64,000 bases of DNA, taken from positions 10,228,888-10,292,887 of the forward strand of contig HG738138.1 in the NCBI GenBank assembly GCA_000499405.2, written 5' to 3'. Positions 28,755 through 41,137 of this stretch are shown piece by piece. Position numbers and translations under genes: made by a program. The stretch is from Onchocerca volvulus. Lineage: Eukaryota > Nematoda > Chromadorea > Rhabditida > Onchocercidae. The notes under the pieces are model-generated. The model did not search any database and was not told the origin of the DNA. It saw only the letters and a list, made by a program, of their open reading frames with translations. Position 1 is the first letter of the stretch. Each line of letters opens with the position of its first letter.

Positions 28755-30786
28755 TATTGAAATAATAACGCCACATTGCTTATTCATTTGATGTTTTCTC
28801 AATAATTCTCAAATTTAAACAAAATTTCAGATGATTGAGAGCAGGAAATATTAACGTTAAAAGGCTTTTTTCATTCCATAAAAACTACTCATCTCGCATG
28901 AGTCATATCTCTCTATTGACCTTTAACTCTTAGAATTTTTCAAATTTCTTTTTTCATACTAAAATTTTGAATTTTAAATTGCATTTCCTCTTTTATTATT
29001 TCATTCAGATTTTCCGACAGTTATTTCATACTTGTGCTTGTCTTTTCCCGCGTGACATCTAAAACTTCGTATCAGTATCTATTCTCTCGCAACTTCGTTC
29101 TTTTTGCAATTCTGCCTGCTACAAGAAACCGGAAGCTCTGACGAAACGCGCAAAAATCGCACTTGTCCGTGTATCTTAGATATGTATGCGCTTTTGTCTG
29201 TTTTTGTGTGTGTCTGTACATGGACGTATGTGTATGATGTGTATGTGTGTGTGTCCTAGTATAATCAACTAAATCTACGCTTTTGAAAATTTGCGCAGAA
29301 TTTATGGATCGTTATATTGCTATTCCATGATATAAATATTCCTCCTCTGTTGTTTGTTATTGTTTTGGAAGTTCAAAATCTCTGCGTTAATCATAGAGAA
29401 AGAAAGAGAGAAAAGAAAATAACAACACGAGAATGAGAGATAGGACTTGGCTGAATAATAATGGCCAAATATTCTAGAAGGAAGTAATAAGCTTCTATAT
29501 TTTCTTTTTAATAATGCTTTAATTTTCTGCATAAACGAAAATATTCTGCATGTTAGTTAAAAAAAAAAAAAAGAAAAAATAATCTACGTTGCCGAAAAAT
29601 CATAACTCAATAAATTCAAATATTACTTAATCCGCTTAAATAAAATATTCTCATATTGATTGATCTATGATTCATTTGTACAGCAACAATTATTTTCATT
29701 TTATTTATCTTTCTTTTTTATTTGAAAAATTCTTGAAATTTTATTTTGCTTGCTGTTTGAAATCGCCATTATGTTGAAATTAAATAGTCAGTTGAATTTC
29801 TAATAAATGTATTGATAAATTGGCAGGTCAGATGATATTGCCATTTGAGAAGGTAGGTTCACTTGAATGAGCAAATACCGCGAACATTAATTTACAGAAT
29901 TGAAGGTTCCTGTTTGACGTATTAAGGAGGCAAAAAAATAAGTGTTATTCAAGTGATACTGATTGTTTTGTGAGGTGACATAGTAACTGTTGAGTCGAAT
30001 ATATACTTATGAGTTGAAATTATGAATATTAAGGCATTTTTTTAGTTTGGAGGAAAAAAAAAAAGCATACGGAAGAGAAAATAAGTGAGAGGACAACAGT
30101 ATGATTCATCGGTACACAGTTTCATTTTTTATTTACGTTAGAAGTGCAACTTCGACAGAACAATTCACGGTTGATTTCTCGGTATTGATGGCGCTGCAAT
30201 GCTGATTTAATAGACTCTTACCGATCATTCGAACATTATTCAACAGCCGGCTTGATCAAGACTGCGCGAAGTGGTTATAGAGATTGGAATAAAGTTTATT
30301 TTCCAGATGTCAGTATCCTTATGCTCCCATATATTTTTGTTAACTGAGGTTAAATATAGAAAAGCATCAAATGTGGCAGTGTGAAATTTAATGAAGTAAT
30401 AAATTACATCGCAGATTTTTTTTAAATTACTTATTAATAGTTGAATGCTGTTCCACTATTTTATATTTCCTTTTAGGCTTTTCTTTCGTATTATCGTACT
30501 CCAAATAATGTTATAAGCTATTCCTTTTTAATTTTGTTGAATAAATTAATTTTTAATCATGTTTGTTTGCCCTATCGAAATGAAAGGGCACCGCATTCGA
30601 TTATACCGCTTTTTAAAAAGAAAAATAGAATGTGATCAACTAATCGTAACGATTTATGGTGGAAATGTTAAACTTGTGGATTTTTCCTACCATACTTTTA
30701 AATTAGATTTTATTTCAGTAAATATTTTCTATTTCCGATAGAATTAGATTTTCTAGATTTTATCGCGTCACAAATGTTTACATTCA
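28755..30786. other. AT-rich intergenic DNA
   Basis: No gene recognised. It holds a TG-rich stretch near 29205-29255 and several poly-A runs. A 60-codon plus-strand frame at 30559-30741 (starting MFVCPIEMKG) ends about 45 bases before the recognisable Wolbachia-like homology and could belong to the same insertion, but I cannot identify it. Confidence 0.4.
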
Positions 30787-31488
30787 GATAGAAAATTTAT
30801 TTTGGATTTTGTTTCAAAAGTTTGTGGAAATAGAGATGAACATGGTATCTATGAAATACAACAACAATATTCAGGCATTAAAGCTCAATTAACTTAAATA
30901 GATAAGGAAACTCTCCTCTTTAACATGATATCATTTTCACTTAATTGCAAAATTGAAGGTTTAGATATCGCCTTCCAAACTTTATGTGAAAGATGTTCTT
31001 TTTGATAAAAGTGAGACCTTTGAATTGAAAAGCCTTGTGCAAAACGTAATATTTGTTCCGCCTTCAATGAAGATTACTAACCTTGTTATTAAAATGAATC
31101 TGCTAGGCTACACCTAGCTGTTGCGCTAGACGAATACGGTGGAGCTGATGGTTTGATTTCAATGATCGACCTCATAGAAAAATTAGTACCGAACGTTAAC
31201 AGTGGAAATGAACCTTTTGAATGTACAATCATCAAGTTATCTCAAAATAAGTTTAAAGTGTCAGCAAAGGCTCTTGTAAAAGATATAGAGGAAAATTTAA
31301 AAATAGAATTACGTGATCCAGAAGGGGATTACGTCATGCTTGGTGGATTAATTCTTTCAATTGCCGGTAAGGTACCTTTAGGGGATGAAGTTATCAGGTA
31401 TAAAAGTGGTGTAAAGTTAATCGTTAAGGATGCAAGTAAGCGCTATATTAATAGAATAATATTAGACCTCAATGATTATAAAAAGTAG
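30787..31488 (+). pseudogene. Wolbachia-type HlyC/CorC (TlyC) family gene, degenerate nuclear copy
   Basis: The sequence encodes pieces of a bacterial CBS-pair plus CorC/HlyC C-terminal-domain protein, a membrane-associated, probably ion-transport-related family. The name hemolysin is historical. In order: a frame at 30787-31010 (starting DRKFILDFVSKV, with QQQYSGIKAQ) broken by TAA at 30895-30897; a second frame from 30986 (VKDVLFDKSETFELKSLVQN, then VIFVPPSMKITNL); then, after a frame change near 31107, LHLAVALDEYGGADG and the C-terminal domain to the stop at 31488 (GGLILSIAGKVPLGDEV). DEYGG at 31129-31143 is the family hallmark. The piece between the first and second frames is shorter than in intact proteins, so a deletion is likely. 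It has no introns, and host genes with spliceosomal introns flank it. Gene type and decay fit a nuclear transfer from Wolbachia; another Rickettsiales donor cannot be excluded. Confidence 0.85.
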
Positions 31489-33144
31489 ATTGGTCTTTTT
31501 TATGAAAGAGTGTCTCATTTTTAGATGAGAGTTTACAACGTTAGCATATAGTATGTTGATACTTGTTTAGTGAGTATGCATTCATACGTGTACACGAAGC
31601 TGAAACCTGAGTTGGAGCAGCATCAAAGTTTTCACACATATATTAGATAAGTCGTTTATTTTGTTTGTTTGTTTTTGGTTTTGTTAAAGGTCTTTTTTTT
31701 TCATTTATTACTTTTTAATTAAGGAAGATAAAATGCAGTAGTGAAATATTTTGAGGGGGAAAATTTACTGTACTAATTTTGAGGAAATTTTTGTCAAAAT
31801 AATGTTAACCTTTACGATGAAAGATATTGACTTACTTCAAGAGCTTTGAGCATCCTCCTAACGAAATTTGATGTCTGTTTATTCCATTACAGGGATATCA
31901 GGCCTGCTTACCAAAATCGATCTAAATTTAATCGGCAAAATCGAGAAAGCATTTTCAGTTTAGTGGTTTGAAACATTAAAAATAAATCAGCAGATAAATA
32001 ATAAAGAGAATTGTTTTCATACAACAAATTCGTCATCGGTATACATTATCAATTTCAACTCATTTACTTAAATAAATCATGTTTATTAAAATTTCCATAA
32101 ACAATAAATGATACTATAGCAACAGTTATATGGATACATGGTTGAACTTGAAGATAATAGACGTCCCTGCGAATTCTACGAAGCAAGCTGTTTCCGGAAA
32201 AAGTAAGGCAAGCGCCTTCGTGACTGCTCCTTAAAGAATCACATTCAATTATTTTGCATTTTTCCAATTTCAAATTTAATTTATGAGGCAACAAAGTGAG
32301 ATGTTAAATTGAATCAATTTTTACGCCCAATGCAATTCATCGCAAAGTAAGTTTCACATATACAGAAACAATATGAATATTAATTATATGAATAAAAGTT
32401 TTCAACAATTCGTCCTCGTTATATTTTGCCAGTTCTTTTCCATGCAATATGATCAAAGTTAATAAATTAATAGGATTTTTATAAACAATCTGCAATTATT
32501 ATGATATGCTTGGAATTTCTATTGTTATTTATGGTATCTAATCTACAAATATAATAATTTATATAGTTAGTATAGCATTAAACAATTGCTATGTCATTCA
32601 AATGTCACTGATCAGTTTGATGACAAAATTGTAATAATGACAAATATTCCATTCAACAGCATCTCCAGCATAAACCAAGATAATCTGACATACCAAAATT
32701 TGTTCAGACTTCTATTTTTTATCAACTATTCGAAAAAACCATCGAATAACATATGAAGAGGAAGCAGTTGACGATTGGCTATTCTTGAGACAATTCACTT
32801 AATCCTTGACTGCTACCAATTGGAAAGAACAGGATGGGCCTGTAGCGTGCAGCCTGCAGTGCATTATTAGGCTGAGCATGCTTACTGCATCAGCCTTTTC
32901 TGTTTTCTACGCTATCGCATTTGCAGCATAAGTCGGGAGAGTGAGTGTTAGAGGAAGCGATATCGAGACTGTTGCCATCAGCAATTGTTAAAGTGCTCTT
33001 AACGAGAATACATTTCACGCTTTGAGGCGTATTCATCTTTTGATTGTCTAGATGAATAAATAAATGGAATGCGCTAAGGAGATTTCAATCATAGCACATT
33101 AGGTCACTAATTGACTCAATGTTTTCTATTATGTCTATATATAA

Positions 33145-33166
33145 TGTGTGTGTGTGTGTGTGTGTA

Positions 33167-33198
<32 letters not shown>

Positions 33199-33234
33199 TG
33201 TGTGTGTGTATGTGTCTGTGTCTGTTGTGTGTAT
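33145..33234. repeat. (TG)n microsatellite
   Basis: About 90 bases of TG dinucleotides with a few TATG and TCTG interruptions; likely length-variable between individuals. Confidence 0.95.
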
Positions 33235-33391
33235 GTAAGGGTCAATTATTGAAAGGACAAGCCAAGAGAGGACAGAGTTGAGCTAGAAGAATTTTGCGGA
33301 ATGGAATGGAACACACACCTCAGATAACCAACGGAACTAATGAAGCAGCTGATAGGCACCGCTAGACAGTGCCGAGATTGAATGTTCCTCC

Positions 33392-33415
33392 GATGGATGG
33401 ATGGATGGATGGATG
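33392..33415. repeat. (GATG)n tetranucleotide array
   Basis: About six GATG units in a row, about 160 bases after the TG microsatellite. Confidence 0.9.
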
Positions 33416-33449
33416 CTGATGGCTGCTTAGTCCTGAACAATGCTGTCAG

Positions 33450-33600
33450 GAAGCAGAAATAGGACAAGGGAGGAGAGATTCTGGATTGAAGTACGGCAAA
33501 GCTGTAACAGAATGAAAAGGAAGGTTCGTGGAAGAAGGAGGAGGAAGAAGGAAGAGGAGGCAAAGGAGGAAATATGAAGAAGGAAGAATGGACGTAACTC
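33450..33600. repeat. Polypurine-rich tract
   Basis: The plus strand is strongly A/G-biased, with the purest run at about 33525-33590 (AGGAGGAAGAAGG-like). It produces long Ser/Phe/Leu-rich antisense frames that I regard as artefacts. Confidence 0.7.
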
Positions 33601-36444
33601 GATGGTGTGCTATAGATTGATGAAGCCGATGAAGCAACTGCAGCATCTATAATACACGTCAGATCGATCTGGTGTGGAATAGAGGCCTCCAGCCCATTTC
33701 AAAATCACTAGGCCAGTTATTTGTATGTTTGCTCACTCGTCTTCGTCCTTCCAACGTACTCCTTTATGGGGCCAAGCCTATCCTCATCTTCCGTCCTTTG
33801 CACCCTGACTAACTAATTACTTCCTTTTTTTCACCTCCAACTTTTACCCAATTTTTCCAACGCTATCCATGCACACCAGGCCAAAAATTGTTTTGTTATT
33901 GTCCAAAATTCCGCATACTTTTTATTGGCCAACTAGATTTTCAGCTCATAACTTTGATGTTTCCTAGTATTTTATTTATCTCTTACATCATTCATTCCAG
34001 ATTTCTCTATTAATGCTCTTGGATCATTTTAATATCATGCTTAATTTTTCTTCTTATCATTTTTATTTTCAGCTTAAATATAGATTATTAAATAGTCTCA
34101 TTTTCAAGAGCTCTTCAAATTCACTCTCCTATCTTAACTACTTGAGAATTTCGAATGATGCGAAAAAAACAAAGTTTTTTTATGGAAATTTGAAATTCTT
34201 CTTTATAGACCGATCAGTACTTTGATACTAAATGATGTAAAAATAGTTGGAATGAATAAAGGACCTGGTTAAGCGGTGTTGTGATAAAATAATCAAGCTT
34301 GGAATGTTGGTAAAATCGTTCCTTGACACAATATTTATCAACCTTTTCTTATTGATCACCTGAAGTATGAATGTGTCATCAACATGAACTGATGTCGAGA
34401 TAGTTTGAGTCATTATATCAATCTTGTATTGCATTGAGGATTTAATGCATGTTCCATATAAAAATGGAATCACTGAAAAATGATTACAAAGGATTACCAC
34501 AGCACCTAATTTTTCCCCAAAAAATCCAAGAATAGTGCAAAAAAGTTGTTAAATAATTACCGAGATTTCAAGCTTGAGCTGTAAAAACCATTTTATCATT
34601 TCTATTTTCAGCATAATAATTGTAGATCTTCAACTCGGCGCAGACTAACTGATTTCAAATATGACAAATCAAATGTGATGAATTGAACATTGAACAAAAT
34701 AAAATTGTGAGATAGGTAGAGATGAAAAATAATTGAGTGAAAGGAAGGCGGAAGAAATTTCGGTTAATTGTAGAAGTTCATGAATTATGCGTTATTAGCT
34801 GATGAATTATTGGATGAATGATCGAATCATATTATAAGTGAATAACAACTGCATATAACCATGATGTTCGAGAATTACTACCTGCCAATTAGTGATTGCA
34901 AGGTGGAAAAAAGGTGAAGAAGGATAGTAGGTAGTCTATCTCATTCATTACTATTGGCTTGAAGTTGCATTTTTTTTCGAATCAACCTTGTTCTTTCTTC
35001 AGAATTGTATAAACTTGTATTGGTAATTTGTTCGTTTCATGTATTCTTGGTTTTTTTGTTCTGATTCTCTTAATATTCTCGATTTCCATGAATTCTTGAT
35101 GACTGCATTACCAAGATTTGCGTGTTGAAAAATGATGAAATTCAAATATATCTGAAGCATCCAGGATAAACTGCAACCTTTTCTCTTTTTTGCGAAACCT
35201 GTACCATCAGACATCAAAAGTTTGGTTGAATTGTTTTTTTTTTTTTCGAAATAAATTTATGATGCTGAAAAAGGTGAGCAAAGCGATGCGGTGTGCTAGT
35301 GCTACATAACTAAATCACGCTGTCCTGTAATTATTCAGATAATTCATATCTAAATTCTACATGCGGGTATCAAATTCTAGATTAGTAGACAATCTAAGTA
35401 CGTATCATATTTCATCCTTTAATCTTAACGTCATGTAAGATAATCTAATTCCTCAGATCCTCCTCATCGTCGTTTTCAATCAGATGAAATTCGTCACCAA
35501 TTCAATTATTCATAAGCATATTGCAGATGATATTACATTACTTTCTTTTCTCTCATTCAAATTGTTTATATAAGTTATTCAAAATTTTATACAAAGTTTT
35601 TAAACGCTTTTTAGTTATCTAGTTATAAGATAGCTTCTTTCTGTTCGAAAAATTAATTATATAATTGAAATTCACGTGCAGTTATGTGCTTTTTTTTCTG
35701 TTTGCGAATTTGTAGTAGATTAATTGATTTGCTAAATGCTTGGCAACTTTAGCGCCAGGCATTGATGAACTAAATTAGTTTTAGGATCTTGGTAAGTGAT
35801 ACTGAATTAGAGCAAAAATGACTCCTCAACATCAAATTAAGGTGGCGAAAAGAGAAAAGGCAGTCTGTGGTATTTCGCAGATTGCCTTTTGGAAGCAGTC
35901 TAATATCTGAAATGTTATAATTTTCATATCTAATGGCAATGAAAATAACGGGTTATCTGTTAAATGACATTTTAAAATGTAATTCAATCGAAGAGAGCGT
36001 ATTCTTTACTCTTTTCTTATACTGTACGATGAACAAATTTTAGCAGTACGAATTTCACAGTGTCATCATATTGCATCTATGTTGGAAAGTAATACAACAA
36101 TCCAAAGAAGGCATAATTTTAAAAATAGGTTATGGCTATTCTCATATTATACTATTCTAACTCATTAAAAAATTTTGCAAATCCATTTTCGAATCAATTG
36201 ATGTATCATTGATTATTTTGAAGCGATGAATTTAATTGAAATTTGATTTGTAATTTCGCAACAACTCTATCTTTAGTGATTTAAAAGAATCTGATTTATC
36301 AGACTTATTTCTTAAAATGTGTTGTATTTTTTTTTTTTTTTAAGAGTTAAAAGATTTTGGATCGTTCGAACAAAAAAATGGTGTGATAAGAATGGAAGAT
36401 AAAGAATAGTGAACAGTTGTGAATCGGTGGCTTGTTAAGAGGCG

Positions 36445-39400
36445 ATGCTCTTGTATTATTTTTCTAGTGCTGTTAAGTCAATACAATTTCATGTAGATGA
36501 TGATATTATCGATAAACTCAACTACTACTATACCACTTCAATTATTACTGGTAATTTATTCGTCAAATTATATATTTTCCAATAACATAAAAGGTAATGC
36601 ATATTCCATAATGTATAATGACTATCTGATTGTAGTCAAATGTAATGGAGAGTTTTAAATGTTGAAAGCTGCCCCAAGTAGGTTTTGGCACCTCGATCAT
36701 AGTAGTAAATTAAAAATTATACAAATTTTATGATATTTACTTCAACTATACATCTATTTCTTCTGATCATAATTTAATGATCGTCGATATTTTGATGCGT
36801 ACTTTTTAATTTTCAATTAAATTTGTTGGATTTCTTTTTTCTTTTTTTTTTTTTTTTTCGAAAAGTAAGCTTCTCTTTTCTTTGATCATTAACATCTCAA
36901 AATTCATTTTTTTCTTTTTTTTTTTGCTTTTATCTTTTGATTCATTTTAACCAAAATTCGAGAATGCAGAACAACTGATATGAAATTAACTACTTAAAGA
37001 AACATTCTTTTGAAAAAAAAAAGAAGGAAATGGAATAAAATGTAATGTACATTGATGTTTTGATCTTTTACTCTAAATAATGAAAGTACATCAGTGTTAA
37101 AAACAGCATGGCACCAATGAATAATTGAATAGTGCGAAAGTGAAGTAATCAGTGAAAACATTTCAAAGAATATAAGTACAGGTGGCCATTTTTATTTTGA
37201 ACAGGCAAAAAAAGAGGAAACTGAAGACTATTAACATTTCTTTCAAATTTTTGCCTTAAAAAATTTGATCATCGTTTTGTATTTGCTACAAAACCATTTC
37301 CATCTATTTCTCGCAGTATGACTGGATTATGGGTTAAAGGTCATAGGTTGTACTTGAAATAATAGCCATCTGTCTTTTTGTCATCCTTAGGTTTGCAGTT
37401 ATGAAAACTAACATTTATTTGCTACTACCAAATTTTCAATACATGAAAACATTCTTTAAAAGTGAAAATTTGGGAGTAAACAAAAAGCAGAATGTTGGCA
37501 TTGTGCCCATGCATTACTAGCATTCGATTCAACAGGCCTAAAATTTGATAAACGACTATAAGATAATCACGTTTCGATTTTATGTCAAAAATCCAAATTC
37601 AAAAATTTGCGCATTTCGTAATAAAATATCGAATAATCCGATAGAAATGTGAAATTATTGAACAGTTAGAACTAGATATAGTAACATCCTTAGAAATAGA
37701 AGTCACTATCTGCTCATTAAATTCCACAAATAGCTTAATCTCAAAATGACATAAAAAATAAGCAAATGTAAAATTATAAGATTCAACTGACCGTTCTTTG
37801 CACCATTAAATTGTTTTGTACATTTTAGTGTTCGCCATTCTTGTATCTGCGAAGCAGTATGTTGGTAAGTTATTTTATCTCACTTTATGGTTGATGTCTT
37901 TGGAAGTAAGCCATGTTTAATAATGTTTTATTAATTTTAAATCACTTATTCTTCGAGTAAAATTTTTTAGTCTTCAACTTATATTCTATCTAGATCATCT
38001 GTTATCTAAACATTTATTTCTTTCAAGCGGAATGATTATTTGATGTCAGTATCATAAATATAATGTTATGATTATTCAAAATGATTACTTGTTTATCATC
38101 GATCTCATAAATTGTCATCTTACGTAGGTTTCCCGATACAGTGCTGGGTTCCCGCAACGTTTACGGAACCGATGGAACAGTATACAGAAAATTATTGCTG
38201 GGTACAGAATACATATTTCCTACCCTTGCATGATTATATTCCTCACAATTATGCTGAGCGAGAAAATAGGCAAATTGGATATTATCAGTGGGTACCATTT
38301 GTACTTGCTTTGGAAGCACTTCTTTTTTATGTACCGACTATTGTTTGGAGGCTACTCAATTGGCAGTCAGGTTCATTCCATGCTAATTATTCATTTTATA
38401 ATGGTGCATTTACCGTTTATTGGATGATACCATTTGTTTACTAGCTCGAAGTACATTATGTTTCATTTTAGCCTGAGAATTATGAAAAAAAAAAAAAAAA
38501 AAAAATCTTTTCCAGGCGATTTCATGCCTTTGAAGAGCACGAAATAACGCAGAAATTCTTATTTTTGAATTTTGATTTCTCAACCAATAAATACTTCTAA
38601 ATTCCTCAATTTCCATTCTGTTGCTTGAATTTGCTTCTTGTTCGATCGCTAAATTATTTACAGGCATTCATGTGCAGTCATTGGTGCAAATGGCATGCGA
38701 TTCACGATTGTTGGATTTGGATTCCAGAAATAAAGCCTTGCAAACAATTGCTACAAATGTTGAAGAGGCACTTCATGTGAAACATCAAGTGGTTCGTTTT
38801 TTTCAACAGCATTTCAGTTTTCTGAAACTTATCAAATTTATTATATATATATGTCAGTTGGAAATTTTAGATCTCAGAAATGATTTAGGCTTAATAGCTT
38901 TGATCTTTGAAGATTTCAGATTGCTTAGAAATTGAAAACTTCCATGTACCTTCAGATTTATGGTATTTATGGCTTTCCTTTTTTTCAGATGGGTGGAAAT
39001 CGATTGAAGTTATTAAATTTGATCATTTGTACTCGCAGCAGTGGTGCCGCTGTAACATTTTTGTACATTTCGGTAAAAATCCTTTACACGGTAAATATCG
39101 TCGGACAAATTTTCTTACTCAATACATTTTTGGGCAATCGTAGTAAATGGTATGGATTACAGGTTGGCTTTCAAAATATACATTTTTTTTTAGAAATTTT
39201 AAAACTGATTAAGTACTTTGAAATATTTCAGAATTTAAGATAATTATAAATTTTGGTCACTTTCAAATTTGTTTCTTTTTTCTTCGGGTCAACAAATATC
39301 TCTTTAAATCTTATCAAATATAGAAATTAGCAAAAAATTTTCCTTTTCTCTTCAAAAAAACTATTTCTTCTTGAAAATAAAAGAGTGGAACTCATTTTTG

Positions 39401-41137
39401 CTTTCTTAGAATTTTAAGTTCTAAATATTTTAAAATTCTCACTGAATCCAAAATGAAACAAACTTAAAATATCAAGTTTTAGTATTGCTTTAGCAGAAAA
39501 ATATCCAAAGCAAGAAAGTTTTTTATTAAAAATAACTATAATAATGATAAGACGATAGAAATAAAAGTGAAGAGATCGATTATAATTGCGATGATTTGAT
39601 AAAAAAAAAATTAATGATCATGGCAATAGCAAAAAGAATAGAAGATGATTCCTGATATTGATAGGATATCTTTGGCAGGTGCTAAATGACTTGATGAATG
39701 GACGAGAATGGGAAGAATCCGGACATTTTCCACGTGTCACGTTGTGCGATTTTGAAGTGAAAGTAAGCATTCAATTTTTGCAAGATAATTATTTGCGCAA
39801 CTAATTCAAAACATTTCGACTTTTACACTCCAGTGAGGAAGCAAGTGACTGAAACGTCATAAGAATGACATGAAAATAAAAACTGAATGTGACATATGAG
39901 ATTAAAATAAATATGGGTATTTAAGAAATGGATATTTATTTCATTCTGTTAAATATTAACTTTCTCCCGGTCTTTGTCTTAATTTATTTATTTAATGTCA
40001 ATTTAACTTTCACCAATGTCTGCGCGATCTATTCCGAATCACCCGTACTAATTTGTGTTATTCTGACTTCAGTGCTTAATCGCATCTGCTTTCAGCAATG
40101 AAAACAAAAAAGGCTTTTCAGGAAAGGGAATGATATCATTATTTTTAAAAGAGGATATTCATCGCTTTTTTTTACTTATTTATTTATGGTTGCAAGTTTA
40201 ACAAGCCTCGCGGTAGGAATTAATTGCAAAATCATTAAATTGAGACTCAATTATTCTAATTTCATTTAGTGAAATTCGATTACGAATATTCAATTTTCTA
40301 TTTTTAATTCGGATTTTTTCAAAAAAGTATTTTTTAGGTGCTTGGCAATGTTCATCGGCATACAGTGCAATGTGTTCTAATGATTAACATGTTCAACGAG
40401 AAAATATTCCTCTTTTTATGGTTTTGGTATTTCTTGCTAGCTGGTGCCACAGTTTGCTCTCTTTTATATTGGATATATATTTCCATTATCCCTAGCAGGT
40501 TCGTTTTTTCTCAAATATTTCATGTCAAGAAAGGTAACTTTGACCATTCTGTAAATGATATTTATTAGACTTTCCCGTAATTTTTTTAGCTGATATATCC
40601 CGCTCAATGTTCTTTCAAGTTTCATCGGAATAGCTTAGATATCTCGGAAGAACCTAAATGATATCGAGATAAAATGGCAGCATAACAAAGGTATTCGAGT
40701 TCCCCGATCTGAACTCAAACTATTTGATAGTATTTCCGTTTGCCATTTGGGTGGTAGAATTCATTCCGCTCGATCATAACTAACATAATAAAGCTTATTA
40801 AGTATTCGAATTTCAATGCACAGATCCTTATTTTTAAAGAGGTATTATTTAGTCTTCCATCTTGACAATAATCTTCCAGTTTGTTAATTATTATTTATTT
40901 ACTACTAATTACAGGCAGTTGAACTTCGTCGGAAAGTATCTAACGGGCATTGAAGGTTATAAAATGGTAGATAGTCAATCATTACGACGTTTCGTATTTC
41001 ATTTCCTCAGACAAGATGGTGTTTTCTTATTACGCATGGTTGCAACACATGCTGGAGAACTGCCCTGTTATGAACTTGCTAAAACTCTATGGAATAAATA
41101 TTGTGATAATAAAGAAGGAAAAATGCATGATGTCTAA
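36445..41137 (+). CDS. Innexin, gap-junction/hemichannel subunit
   Basis: Four-pass plasma-membrane channel subunit of invertebrate gap junctions. Exons: 36445-36550, 37829-37864, 38128-38370, 38664-38791, 38989-39162, 39679-39762, 40338-40498, 40915-41137, giving about 384 aa, a usual innexin length. The N-terminus ([11 protein letters not shown], then [15 protein letters not shown]) leads into TM1 ([12 protein letters not shown]). Loop 1 has the paired cysteines in [11 protein letters not shown] and [11 protein letters not shown]. The family signature YYQWV opens TM2 ([19 protein letters not shown]). TM3 lies in exon 5 ([20 protein letters not shown]). Loop 2 holds [10 protein letters not shown], then [19 protein letters not shown], and TM4 follows ([16 protein letters not shown]). 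The cytoplasmic tail is short and ends KMHDV. The start is the ATG that gives the normal innexin N-terminal length. All splice phases agree. Paralogue identity cannot be fixed by eye. Confidence 0.95.

Larger units (their letters stand above)
31489..36444. other. Intergenic DNA with repeats
   Basis: AT-rich and without a recognised gene. A GC-richer patch at 32815-33000 contains a small inverted repeat (GGCTGAGC with GCATCAGCC). Microsatellite and polypurine DNA at 33145-33600 is listed separately. The minus-strand frames at 33246-33646 are shadows of the polypurine tract. Confidence 0.5.

Noticed and set aside
30559..30741. 60-codon frame before the hlyC-like pseudogene, considered as a second Wolbachia gene such as ybeY
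   Set aside because: I could not match it to YbeY or any other family known to neighbour hlyC; left unassigned.
33246..33646. Ser/Phe/Leu-rich minus-strand frames of 105 and 66 codons
   Set aside because: They arise from the polypurine tract on the opposite strand and have biased, repetitive composition.
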